From: Chromatiaceae bacterium
GTDB lineage: Bacteria > Pseudomonadota > Gammaproteobacteria > Chromatiales > Chromatiaceae
Direction: 5' to 3'
DNA length: 64,000 bases
Assembly (NCBI GenBank): GCA_024235255.1
Contig: JACKMT010000002.1
Coordinates: 496,001-560,000, forward strand
In this document: piece by piece, positions 1 to 7,790 of the stretch
How the letters are laid out: every line of letters begins with the position of its first letter
How positions within the stretch are numbered: the stretch's first letter is position 1
Translations under genes and position numbers: made by a program
Notes under the pieces: model-generated
Seen by the model: the letters and a program-made list of their open reading frames with translations, nothing else
Told to the model about the DNA's origin: nothing
The model's database searches: none

Positions 1-1422
1 CGCAACCCGGCGGTTATTGCCGACAACGTGGGTGACAACGTGGGCGACTGCGCGGGTATGGCGGCCGATCTGTTCGAGACCTATGCGGTCACCGTGGTGG
101 CCACCATGCTGCTGGGAGGCTTGCTGGTGAAAGGCGCCGGCAGCGCTGCTATCGTCTATCCGCTGGTACTGGGCGGCGTATCGATCATCGCATCCATTAT
201 CGGAACCTATTTCGTCAAGACACACGAAGGCGCTACCAATGTCATGCCTGCGCTGTATAAAGGGCTGGCTGTAGCCGGTGTAATCGCTGCGGTTATCTAC
301 TACTTCGCCACCGACTTCGTCATGGGGAATGTCGTTATCGAAGGCGTTGGCAACCCCACGATGGCACTCTTCGGCGCCTCCATGATCGGCCTGTTCCTGA
401 CCGCCGCAATGGTCGTGATCACCGAGTACTACACCTCCACCGAGTACAAACCGGTGCGCTACATCGCGGAATCCTCCACCACCGGTGACGGCACCAACGT
501 CATTGCCGGCCTCGGTATTTCGATGAAAGCCACCGCAGCGCCGGTAATTGTCATCTGCGCCGCGATCTGGGGCGCTTACGATCTCGCCGGGCTCTACGGT
601 ATCGCCATCGCGGCCACCTCGATGCTCTCGATGACCGGCATCATCGTCGCACTGGACGCCTACGGTCCGATCACCGACAATGCCGGCGGCATCGCCGAGA
701 TGGCTGAACTGGACGAAAAGATCCGCAACATCACCGATCCGTTGGATGCGGTAGGCAACACCACCAAGGCGGTCACCAAAGGCTACGCCATCGGCTCCGC
801 CGGTCTCGCCGCACTGGTGCTTTTCGCCGACTACACCCACTCGCTCGATGCGCACCTCGGCTCGATAACGGCATTCGACCTCTCGAACCATATGGTACTG
901 ATCGGCCTGTTGATCGGCGGCATGGTGCCCTATCTGTTCGGCGCCATGGCGATGGAGGCCGTGGGCAAGGCGGCCGGCGGTATCGTGAACGAAGTTCGCC
1001 GCCAGTTCCGCGAGATGCCCGGCATCATGGACCACACCCAGAAGCCGGACTATTCCAAAGCGGTCGACATGCTGACCAGGGCAGCCATCAAGGAGATGAT
1101 CGTTCCGTCGCTGCTGCCGATTGCAGTACCGATCCTGGTTGGGCTGATCCTCGGTCCCCAGGCATTGGGCGGTCTGCTGATCGGCACCATCGTTACCGGG
1201 CTGTTCGTCGCCATCTCGATGACCGCCGGCGGCGGCGCCTGGGATAACGCCAAGAAATACATCGAGGACGGTAATTTCGGCGGCAAGGGTTCGGACGCGC
1301 ACAAGTCCGCTGTCACCGGCGACACCGTCGGCGACCCCTACAAGGACACCGCTGGTCCCGCGATCAATCCGCTGATCAAGATCATCAACATCGTCGCGCT
1401 GCTGATCGTTCCTCTGCTGTAA
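1..1422 (+). CDS. hppA: Membrane-bound proton-translocating pyrophosphatase, C-terminal part
   Basis: The gene is cut by the left window edge; the reading frame is open from base 1 and 474 codons are present. The protein hydrolyses pyrophosphate in the inner membrane and pumps protons. Visible family motifs are DNVGDNVGDCAG near the window start, DNAGGIAEM, GGGAWDNAKKYIE and GDTVGDPYKDTAGP, with alternating hydrophobic segments between them. The GNTTKA stretch has Lys where K+-dependent enzymes have Ala, which points to the K+-independent H+-pumping subtype. A soluble pyrophosphatase follows 134 bp downstream behind a terminator. The missing N-terminal third cannot be judged. Confidence 0.97.
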   Translation, partial: RNPAVIADNVGDNVGDCAGMAADLFETYAVTVVATMLLGGLLVKGAGSAAIVYPLVLGGVSIIASIIGTYFVKTHEGATNVMPALYKGLAVAGVIAAVIYYFATDFVMGNVVIEGVGNPTMALFGASMIGLFLTAAMVVITEYYTSTEYKPVRYIAESSTTGDGTNVIAGLGISMKATAAPVIVICAAIWGAYDLAGLYGIAIAATSMLSMTGIIVALDAYGPITDNAGGIAEMAELDEKIRNITDPLDAVGNTTKAVTKGYAIGSAGLAALVLFADYTHSLDAHLGSITAFDLSNHMVLIGLLIGGMVPYLFGAMAMEAVGKAAGGIVNEVRRQFREMPGIMDHTQKPDYSKAVDMLTRAAIKEMIVPSLLPIAVPILVGLILGPQALGGLLIGTIVTGLFVAISMTAGGGAWDNAKKYIEDGNFGGKGSDAHKSAVTGDTVGDPYKDTAGPAINPLIKIINIVALLIVPLL

Positions 1423-1504
1423 TCTTCTCCCGCTGCGGGGTGAGGCTTACTTACCCCGCAGAAAACCGGGATTTTTAACGCAGTAAGTTGTTTGGTATTT
1501 CCCG

Positions 1505-1537
1505 GGAGGTCGGTTTATTATGCCGACCTCCTTTTTT
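1505..1537 (+). terminator. Rho-independent terminator after hppA
   Basis: A 9-bp perfect stem, GGAGGTCGG (1505-1513) and CCGACCTCC (1523-1531), is followed by six T residues. It separates hppA from ppa, so the two pyrophosphatase genes are probably separate transcription units unless the terminator leaks. Confidence 0.9.
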
Positions 1538-1556
1538 ATTCTGCGAGTCATCTCCC

Positions 1557-2105
1557 ATGAATCTGGACAAAGTCAGCTCGGGTAAGAACCTGCCCAATGA
1601 ATTCAATGTGATCATTGAGATACCGGCCGAATCGGATCCGGTAAAATACGAACTGGACAAGCAGACCGGGGCCATGTTCGTCGATCGCTTCATGTCGACT
1701 GCGATGCACTATCCTTGCAACTACGGCTATGTGCCGCATACGCTGTCAAAGGATGGCGACCCAGTGGATGTGCTGGTGCTGACCCCCTACCCGCTGATCT
1801 CCGGTTCAGTCATCACCTGCCGGCCGGTGGGTGTGCTAACCATGACCGACGAGTCGGGTGACGATGCCAAGGTGCTGGCAGTACCGACCGATAACCTCTA
1901 CAAGGGCTTTCATCATGTGAGCAGCTTCCGCGATCTGCCGGCTCACCTGCTTAGCCAGATTGCCCATTTTTTCGAGCATTACAAGGATCTGGACGAAGGC
2001 AAGTGGGTTCGTGTAGGCGGCTGGAAAGGGATTGATGAGGCGAAGCAGGAGATTATGGACAGCATCAAAATGTACCAGGATGCCCCGGAAAAGCCCAATT
2101 TCTAG
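1557..2105 (+). CDS. ppa: Soluble inorganic pyrophosphatase (family I)
   Basis: A cytoplasmic enzyme of 182 residues that hydrolyses PPi to two phosphates, matching the usual 175-180 residue bacterial form. Family I features include the region with YPCNYGYVPHT and DGDPVDVLVLTPYPL, the acidic metal-binding sites of this family. The ATG at 1557 is chosen because the family similarity starts there with MNLDKVSSG; the frame extends 23 codons further upstream but through the terminator hairpin. Having both a proton-pumping and a soluble PPase side by side suggests the cell can either save or discard PPi energy. Confidence 0.96.
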   Translation: MNLDKVSSGKNLPNEFNVIIEIPAESDPVKYELDKQTGAMFVDRFMSTAMHYPCNYGYVPHTLSKDGDPVDVLVLTPYPLISGSVITCRPVGVLTMTDESGDDAKVLAVPTDNLYKGFHHVSSFRDLPAHLLSQIAHFFEHYKDLDEGKWVRVGGWKGIDEAKQEIMDSIKMYQDAPEKPNF

Positions 2106-2196
2106 GCAGCGATTGCACACCCCCAAAGGCGCAGTATCGACCGCGCCAAACAACCATGCTCAACCCTACCGAGAGTCATAACTGCGGATTGCCTCT

Positions 2197-2739
2197 ATGA
2201 AAATTTGTATCTTATCCGACAGCCACGACCACATTGCATTACTGAATGCGGCTGTGGCCGAAGCCAAAGAGAACGGCGCCGAAGCAGTATTGCATTGTGG
2301 CGACGTGGTTGCACCGAGCACACTCAAGTGCCTGACCAAACATCAGCTTAAAGTCCATCTGATTCACGGCAACAACACCGGCGACCTTTTTTCTCTGGGG
2401 CAGCTTGCCGGCAATCCGGATAATATAATCCAATACCACGGTATGGATGCCGGGGTAACTCTGGCCGACAAGCGCATCTTCCTGGTGCACTACCCGCACT
2501 ATGCCCGCGCCATGGCCGCCACCGGCGACTGGGACCTGGTCTGCTGCGGCCACAGCCATAAGGTACAGATCGAGCATCTGCCCAATATCAAAGGGGGTAC
2601 GACCGTGCTGGTCAATCCGGGGACTATCGGCGGCGTCGGCAGCGACCCGGCAACCTACCTGTTGGGCGACCTGGAGACGATGGAGTTTAAAGTATTCGAA
2701 ATCTCAAAAAGTATTGAGCGTGAAGAGTCGTTTGCCTAG
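2197..2739 (+). CDS. YfcE/MJ0936-family metallophosphoesterase
   Basis: A 180-residue calcineurin-like phosphoesterase. The metal-site motifs appear in order: SDSHDH (D8, H10), HCGDVV, HGNN, a mid-protein LVHYPH and CGHSHK, followed by the family's VNPGTIGG near the C-terminus. The length matches the small YfcE group, whose members are metal-dependent phosphodiesterases with unclear physiological substrates. It lies 91 bp after ppa and 32 bp before moaC on the same strand, so cotranscription is possible. No strong Shine-Dalgarno sequence is seen before the ATG. The substrate is unknown. Confidence 0.85.
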   Translation: MKICILSDSHDHIALLNAAVAEAKENGAEAVLHCGDVVAPSTLKCLTKHQLKVHLIHGNNTGDLFSLGQLAGNPDNIIQYHGMDAGVTLADKRIFLVHYPHYARAMAATGDWDLVCCGHSHKVQIEHLPNIKGGTTVLVNPGTIGGVGSDPATYLLGDLETMEFKVFEISKSIEREESFA

Positions 2740-2771
2740 CTGGCAGAGCACCTGCCCGGATCCTGTCAGAC

Positions 2772-3245
2772 ATGAACAAATTAACCCATTTCAATCAGAC
2801 CGGTGATGCGCACATGGTCGATGTCGGCGGCAAAAATATCAGCCACCGCATTGCGGTCAGCGAGGGCCGCATCCGCATGCTGCCCGAAACGCTCGCGATG
2901 ATTCAGCAGGGCAGCCACAAGAAAGGGGATGTGCTGGGCATTGCCCGGGTTGCCGGTATCATGGCCGCCAAACGGACCGCCGATCTTATTCCGCTGTGCC
3001 ACCCGCTGGCGCTTACCCATGTCAGCATCGAACTGACCCCGGACAGCGGCCAATCCGAGGTGTACTGCCAGACCCGGGTCGAGACGCGCGGCCAGACCGG
3101 GGTGGAAATGGAGGCGCTGTGCGCCACCCAGGTCGCACTGCTGACCATCTACGACATGTGCAAGGCGGTAGACCGGGGTATGCAGATCGACCAGGTCAGA
3201 CTGCGGGAAAAATCCGGCGGCAAATCCGGACACTGGAAAAGATAG
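2772..3245 (+). CDS. moaC: Cyclic pyranopterin monophosphate synthase
   Basis: MoaC acts after MoaA in molybdenum cofactor synthesis and forms cyclic pyranopterin monophosphate. The 157-residue protein has full family length. Diagnostic motifs are the MVDVGGK start region, AAKRTADLIPLCHPL, RGQTGVEMEAL and IYDMCKAVDRGM, which include the active-site His and Lys residues. No other moa gene is adjacent, so moaC stands apart from the rest of the pathway. Its product would serve the molybdoenzyme operon at 17.8 kb. Confidence 0.97.
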   Translation: MNKLTHFNQTGDAHMVDVGGKNISHRIAVSEGRIRMLPETLAMIQQGSHKKGDVLGIARVAGIMAAKRTADLIPLCHPLALTHVSIELTPDSGQSEVYCQTRVETRGQTGVEMEALCATQVALLTIYDMCKAVDRGMQIDQVRLREKSGGKSGHWKR

Positions 3246-3266
3246 GCCAGTCAACAACCCGCTGCG

Positions 3267-3890
3267 ATGAATCCTTTTTATCATAGGGCCTCGTTTCTCA
3301 CGAGTGCCGCCAAACTCTCCCAGGCACCGCCCGATCAGGGTTTCGAGGTTGCTTTCGCGGGCCGCTCCAATGCCGGTAAATCCAGTGCAATCAACGCATT
3401 ATCGCAGCAGAAGCAACTCGCAAGGACGAGCAAGACACCCGGCAGAACGCAGCTGCTGAACTTTTTTCTGCTGGATGAACAGCGGCGCCTGGTCGATCTT
3501 CCGGGATACGGATACGCCAAAGTGGCGGAAGCGATAAAACTAAAGTGGCAACAGGAGATGTCAGCCTACCTGGCCGGGCGGAAATCGCTCAGGGGAGTGG
3601 TGCTGCTGATGGATATCCGCCACCCGCTGCAGGCGTTCGACAACCAGATGCTGGAATGGACCCACCATATCGGTTTACCCGTCCATATACTGCTGACCAA
3701 ATCTGACAAACTGGCGAGAGGCGCGGCAAACGCAACGCTGTTTCAAGTCCGCAAATCGCTGCAGGCCTACTCCGATAGCATCAGTATCCAGCTCTTCTCA
3801 GCGCTTAACCGGGAGGGGATTGATCAGGCACACGCGGCGCTTGACCGCTGGCTTGAAGTCGAGTCAACGGGCGACTCGCCACCCTGTTGA
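3267..3890 (+). CDS. engB: Ribosome biogenesis GTPase EngB/YsxC
   Basis: A 207-residue cytoplasmic GTPase needed for large ribosomal subunit assembly. G-box motifs are in order: G1 GRSNAGKSSAIN, G2 region SKTPGRTQ, G3 DLPGYGYA, G4 TKSDKL and G5-like FSALNREG. It begins 21 bp after moaC and converges on polA. That polA-engB convergent arrangement is conserved in many Gammaproteobacteria and often has an sRNA between the genes. Confidence 0.97.
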   Translation: MNPFYHRASFLTSAAKLSQAPPDQGFEVAFAGRSNAGKSSAINALSQQKQLARTSKTPGRTQLLNFFLLDEQRRLVDLPGYGYAKVAEAIKLKWQQEMSAYLAGRKSLRGVVLLMDIRHPLQAFDNQMLEWTHHIGLPVHILLTKSDKLARGAANATLFQVRKSLQAYSDSISIQLFSALNREGIDQAHAALDRWLEVESTGDSPPC

Positions 3891-3971
3891 TACAATCCGT
3901 TCGGCTGCCACCGGCAGTTGCGGGACTATAGCCATTGTCCGGCTGCCGAGGCTTGACACCGGTCGTCAGAC

Positions 3972-4015
3972 AAAAAAAGACCCCGGTGTCTAAGGGGATG
4001 AAGACAGCCGGGATC
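3972..4015 (-). terminator. Rho-independent terminator downstream of polA
   Basis: On the - strand GATCCCGGCTGTC (4015-4003) pairs with GACACCGGGGTC (3990-3979) through 12 pairs with one bulge and one G-U, followed by seven T residues (3978-3972). It ends polA transcription and/or the candidate sRNA. Confidence 0.85.
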
Positions 4016-4085
4016 TGCTGGTCCGGCAGGGGTAGCCGAACCTGGAGCCGCTTGGGGAGAGGCGGCTCCACGCCATATGGCGCTT
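3972..4085 (-). ncRNA. Candidate Spot42/ErsA-type small RNA (polA-engB intergenic)
   Basis: Seen: in the 312-bp gap between convergent polA and engB, the - strand can form three structures in order. These are the palindrome CGCCATATGGCG (4071-4082), a hairpin with arms GGAGCCGC/GCGGCTCC (4044-4069), and a strong terminator hairpin (3979-4015) with a T tract. Both main loops are C-rich; the terminator loop reads CATCCCCTT, complementary to an AAGGGGATG ribosome-binding-site/start region. Known: Spot 42 in enterics and ErsA in Pseudomonas occupy this same locus and strand. Inference: an sRNA is transcribed here. The 5' end is unknown and no clear promoter was found; the structure could simply be the polA 3' UTR. 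Confidence 0.4.
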
Positions 4086-4202
4086 ATCCAATGTGACACA
4101 CGCCCCCATCGATAGTTCCCGTCGAACACAATTCTTTTCGCAGGCCCTGCGGAATAATAGTTTTATTCTTGCGATCAAGGGATCACGCGTCAGTTTTGCG
4201 GC

Positions 4203-6902
4203 TCAGTGCGCCTCGTCCCAGTTGTCGCCCACTCCCACATCGACCAGCAGCGGCACCTGCAGTACGGCGGCGCTCTGCATCACCTGGACAATCCTCTCTC
4301 TTGCCTGATCGACTGACCGCTCTTCCACTTCGAACACCAACTCGTCGTGAACCTGCATTATCATCCGCAGCGGCGGTTTGTCCGCCTGAATCCAGCTGTC
4401 CACCGCGAGCATGGCAAGCTTGATGATATCGGCTGCGGTCCCCTGCATCGGCGCGTTTATCGCCGTACGTTCCGCTGCCGCACGGCGCTGACCGTTGCGG
4501 GCATTGATCTCCGGCAGGTAGAGGCGCCGGCCAAACACCGTCTCCACATATCCTTTTTCATGCGCATCGGCCCGGATCCGGTCCATAAACTCGCGCACTC
4601 CGGGGTATCTTTGAAAATAGAGATCGACATACTCCTGCGCCGCAGCGCGCGCAATGCCCAGCTGCCGGGCGAGTCCGAACGCCGACATGCCATAGATCAG
4701 CCCGAAATTGATCGCCTTGGCTGAGCGCCGCTGTTCCGCGCTGACCTGCTCCACAGAATCCACCCCGAATACCTCGGCCGCCGTGGCACGGTGCACGTCC
4801 CGGCCCGCCGCAAATGCCCGCAACAGGCCGACGTCGCCGGAAAGGTGCGCCATGATGCGCAGCTCTATCTGCGAGTAATCCGCGGCCAGCATTTTAAAAC
4901 CGGGTTCCGGGATAAACGCCCGTCTGATTTTGCGTCCCTCGGCGCTTCTGACCGGAATGTTCTGTAGATTGGGATCCGTCGAGCTGAGACGACCCGTGGC
5001 GGCAACCGCCTGCTGGTATGAGGTGTGCACCCGGCCGCTTCCGGCATCCACCATGCGCGGCAGTTTTTCGGTGTAGGTGGATTTAAGCTTGGCCAGACCA
5101 CGGTGCTCCAGAATCAACGCCGGCAGTTCGAAACCGCGCTCGGCCAGCTCCTGCAGCACCGATTCTGCGGTCGACGGCGCCCCTTTGGGTGTCTTGGCGA
5201 CGACCGGCAGATCAAGTTCATCAAAAAATATCTCGCCGATCTGTTTCGGCGAACTCAGGTTGAAAGGGCGCCCGGCAACGGCGTAGGCGGCCTGCTCCAG
5301 CTCATCCAGGCGTTCGGCAAGCTCCCGGCTCTGCCGTTCCAGCATCTTGACATCAATGCGTACGCCGCACCTCTCCATGCGCGAAAGCACCGGGACAAGC
5401 GGCATCTCCACCTCCCTGAATAACCGTGACAGCGAGCTCTCCCGTTCGATTTTCGGCCAGATTTCTCGATGCAGCCGCAGCGTAATATCCGCATCTTCCG
5501 CGGCATAAGGCGCCGCCTGCTCCAGCTGCACCTGATCGAATCGCATCTGTTTGGCGCCCTTGCCCGCCACATCCTCATACTTGATGGTGGTGTAATTGAG
5601 GTATTTACCGGCCAGGGAATCCATGTCATGCCGGGTGGCCGTTGAGTCCAATACATAAGATTCCAGCATGGAGTCGTAGGCAATCCCCGCCATTTCGATG
5701 CCGTAACGCGCCAGTACGCTCATGTCGTATTTGAGATTCTGTCCCAGCTTCGGCCGCTGCGGGTCCTCAAGCAGCGGTTTAAGCGCTGCAAGCACCCGCT
5801 CCCGCTGCAGCTGCTCCGGCACGCCGGGATAGTCGTGGGCCACCGGAACATAGGCCGCCTCGCCAGGTGCTATGGCAAACGACACACCGACGATCTCCGC
5901 CTGCATGTAGTCGAGGCTGGTGGTTTCGGTATCGAACGCGAACAGCTCCGCCGCACGCAGCCTTTCCAACCAGCCGTTGAAAGCCTGCTCGTCCAGCACC
6001 AGCTGGTAATGGTTGTCACCGCCGGTTTCATGTGGCTCCGGCTGTGCCGCGGTTTCAATGCTCTCGAGCAATCGCCGCGACTCGATCTGCTGGTACAGCC
6101 CGCGCAATGACTCGGTATCCGGCCGGTTGGGGGTCAGCTCCTCGGGCTCGACAGCCAGCCTCAGCTCGCGGCGGATTGTCGCCAGATCCCGCGCCAGCGG
6201 CAGCTGCTCGAGACTGGCGCGCAGATACTCACCAACCTTGCCCTTGATCTCGTCGGCTCTGGCCATCAGCTCATCCAGGCTATGGTATTCGGCCAACCAT
6301 TTTACCGCCGTCTTCGGACCGCATTTGGGCACACCGGGTATGTTGTCCACGCTGTCCCCGACCAGCGCCAGATAGTCGACAATCTGTTCGGGTGTCACAC
6401 CGAACTTATCGATGACGCCCGCTCTGTCCATCACCACATTGGTCATGGTATTAATCAGCGTTGTATTCTCATCCACCAGCTGCGCCATATCCTTGTCGCC
6501 GGTGGAAATCAGCGTATCCATGCCCTGCCTGGACGCCCGCGCCGCCAAGGTGCCGATAACGTCATCTGCCTCCACCCCGCTCTCGATCAGCAGCGGCAGC
6601 CCCATCGCCCTGACGATGTGCTGCAGCGGCGCTATCTGCGCGCGCAGGTCATCCGGCATCGGCGGCCGGTTGGCCTTGTATTGATCGTAGATCTGATTGC
6701 GGAAGGTACCGCCCGGCGCATCGAACACCACCGCGATATATTGGGGCTGGTAGTCGCTAATCATTTTACGCAGCATATTCACGACCCCGACAATGGCGCC
6801 GGTAGGCTCCCCCTTGGAGTTGGTCAGCGGCGGAAGCGCGTGGTAAGCACGGAACAGATAGGAGGAACCGTCAACCAGAATAAGAGGGGTGCGTGAGCTC
6901 AT
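4203..6902 (-). CDS. polA: DNA polymerase I
   Basis: An 899-residue three-domain polymerase for repair and Okazaki fragment processing. The N-terminal 5' nuclease starts LILVDGSSYLFRAYHA and contains DADDVIGT-like and GVPKCGPKTA motifs. The 3'-5' exonuclease keeps its DTE motif (about residue 322) and the late YAAEDADITL motif, so proofreading should be active. Polymerase motifs A (DYSQIELR), B (KAINFGLIYG) and C (QVHDELVFE) are intact. The ATG at 6902 is chosen because similarity begins at MSSRTPLILVDG; the frame continues 22 codons upstream without recognisable sequence. It is divergent from the HAD gene with 84 bp between starts. Confidence 0.97.
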   Translation of the reverse strand: MSSRTPLILVDGSSYLFRAYHALPPLTNSKGEPTGAIVGVVNMLRKMISDYQPQYIAVVFDAPGGTFRNQIYDQYKANRPPMPDDLRAQIAPLQHIVRAMGLPLLIESGVEADDVIGTLAARASRQGMDTLISTGDKDMAQLVDENTTLINTMTNVVMDRAGVIDKFGVTPEQIVDYLALVGDSVDNIPGVPKCGPKTAVKWLAEYHSLDELMARADEIKGKVGEYLRASLEQLPLARDLATIRRELRLAVEPEELTPNRPDTESLRGLYQQIESRRLLESIETAAQPEPHETGGDNHYQLVLDEQAFNGWLERLRAAELFAFDTETTSLDYMQAEIVGVSFAIAPGEAAYVPVAHDYPGVPEQLQRERVLAALKPLLEDPQRPKLGQNLKYDMSVLARYGIEMAGIAYDSMLESYVLDSTATRHDMDSLAGKYLNYTTIKYEDVAGKGAKQMRFDQVQLEQAAPYAAEDADITLRLHREIWPKIERESSLSRLFREVEMPLVPVLSRMERCGVRIDVKMLERQSRELAERLDELEQAAYAVAGRPFNLSSPKQIGEIFFDELDLPVVAKTPKGAPSTAESVLQELAERGFELPALILEHRGLAKLKSTYTEKLPRMVDAGSGRVHTSYQQAVAATGRLSSTDPNLQNIPVRSAEGRKIRRAFIPEPGFKMLAADYSQIELRIMAHLSGDVGLLRAFAAGRDVHRATAAEVFGVDSVEQVSAEQRRSAKAINFGLIYGMSAFGLARQLGIARAAAQEYVDLYFQRYPGVREFMDRIRADAHEKGYVETVFGRRLYLPEINARNGQRRAAAERTAINAPMQGTAADIIKLAMLAVDSWIQADKPPLRMIMQVHDELVFEVEERSVDQARERIVQVMQSAAVLQVPLLVDVGVGDNWDEAH

Positions 6903-6986
6903 GGGCAGGCTATAATCAAACAGTCGTTCATGCAGCATACCCCAATTGTCGGCACTCCAAAACCGCATAACATAAGGAGCAGAAAG

Positions 6987-7664
6987 ATGCCCCAGACTCT
7001 CGCGTTCGACGTATACGGCACACTCATCGATACCGCGGGCGTCGTCCGGGAATTGAGCGGCATGGTTGGGGAACTTGCACCGGCCTTCTCCCAGCGCTGG
7101 CGGAATAAGCAGCTGGAGTACTCTTTTCGACGCGGCCTGATGGGGGAGTATCGGGATTTTTCAGTCTGCACACGCGATGCACTGGAGTACGTCAGCAGAG
7201 AACTCTCAGCTCCGCTTACCCCAAATCAGGTGTCGCATCTGATGGCATGCTACCGTCGGCTGCCTGCTTTCGATGATGTCCACGCGGCGTTGCCGGGACT
7301 GCAGGCGCTGGGACACAAGATATACGCCTTTTCCAACGGTCTCGCCGAGGACGTGGATGCGCTGTTGCGCTACGCCGGCATCGAGCACTTCTTCCTGGAT
7401 ATTGTCAGCGCAAACGAGATCGGTACGTTTAAACCCGATCCGGCGATTTATCGACACTTCAGCACGCGCTCGAAAACGCCGGCGTCGGAGTGTTGGTTGA
7501 TCTCGAGCAACCCGTTCGATGTACTGGGTGCCGCCACGGTGGGTTTCAATACCGCCTGGATTCAACGCGATCCGACCGTCCCATTCGATCCCTGGGGAGT
7601 GGATCCCGACCAAATTTCAACTTCGTTAACAGATCTCGCGCATGCGGCAGGGTTACACCAGTAA
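6987..7664 (+). CDS. HAD-superfamily type II haloacid dehalogenase-like hydrolase
   Basis: A 225-residue cytoplasmic hydrolase of the L-2-haloacid dehalogenase branch. HAD motif I is FDVYGTL with the nucleophilic Asp, motif II is the AFSNG loop, then KPDPAIYRH with the Lys and WLISSNPFDVLGA in place of motif IV. A strong ribosome-binding site, AAGGAG (6974-6979), lies 7 bases before the ATG at 6987 and fixes the start. A TATAAT hexamer sits at 6911-6916 but has no good -35 partner. The natural substrate is unknown; true haloacid dehalogenation is only one possibility. Confidence 0.85.
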   Translation: MPQTLAFDVYGTLIDTAGVVRELSGMVGELAPAFSQRWRNKQLEYSFRRGLMGEYRDFSVCTRDALEYVSRELSAPLTPNQVSHLMACYRRLPAFDDVHAALPGLQALGHKIYAFSNGLAEDVDALLRYAGIEHFFLDIVSANEIGTFKPDPAIYRHFSTRSKTPASECWLISSNPFDVLGAATVGFNTAWIQRDPTVPFDPWGVDPDQISTSLTDLAHAAGLHQ

Positions 7665-7790
7665 CAATTCTTGTCATACTATAACTATATTCAGTATTTT
7701 CAATGGTGTAAGTACTAACCAGCAGCTGCATCCGGCAGATGGGCGAGACGGTCAGGACTGCATCAGCGAGGTAAAGCCTCCTTAAGGATT

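Noticed and set aside
6888..6916. Promoter for the HAD gene with TATAAT at 6911
   Set aside because: The -10 hexamer is good but the -35 position has no match; left out as a feature.
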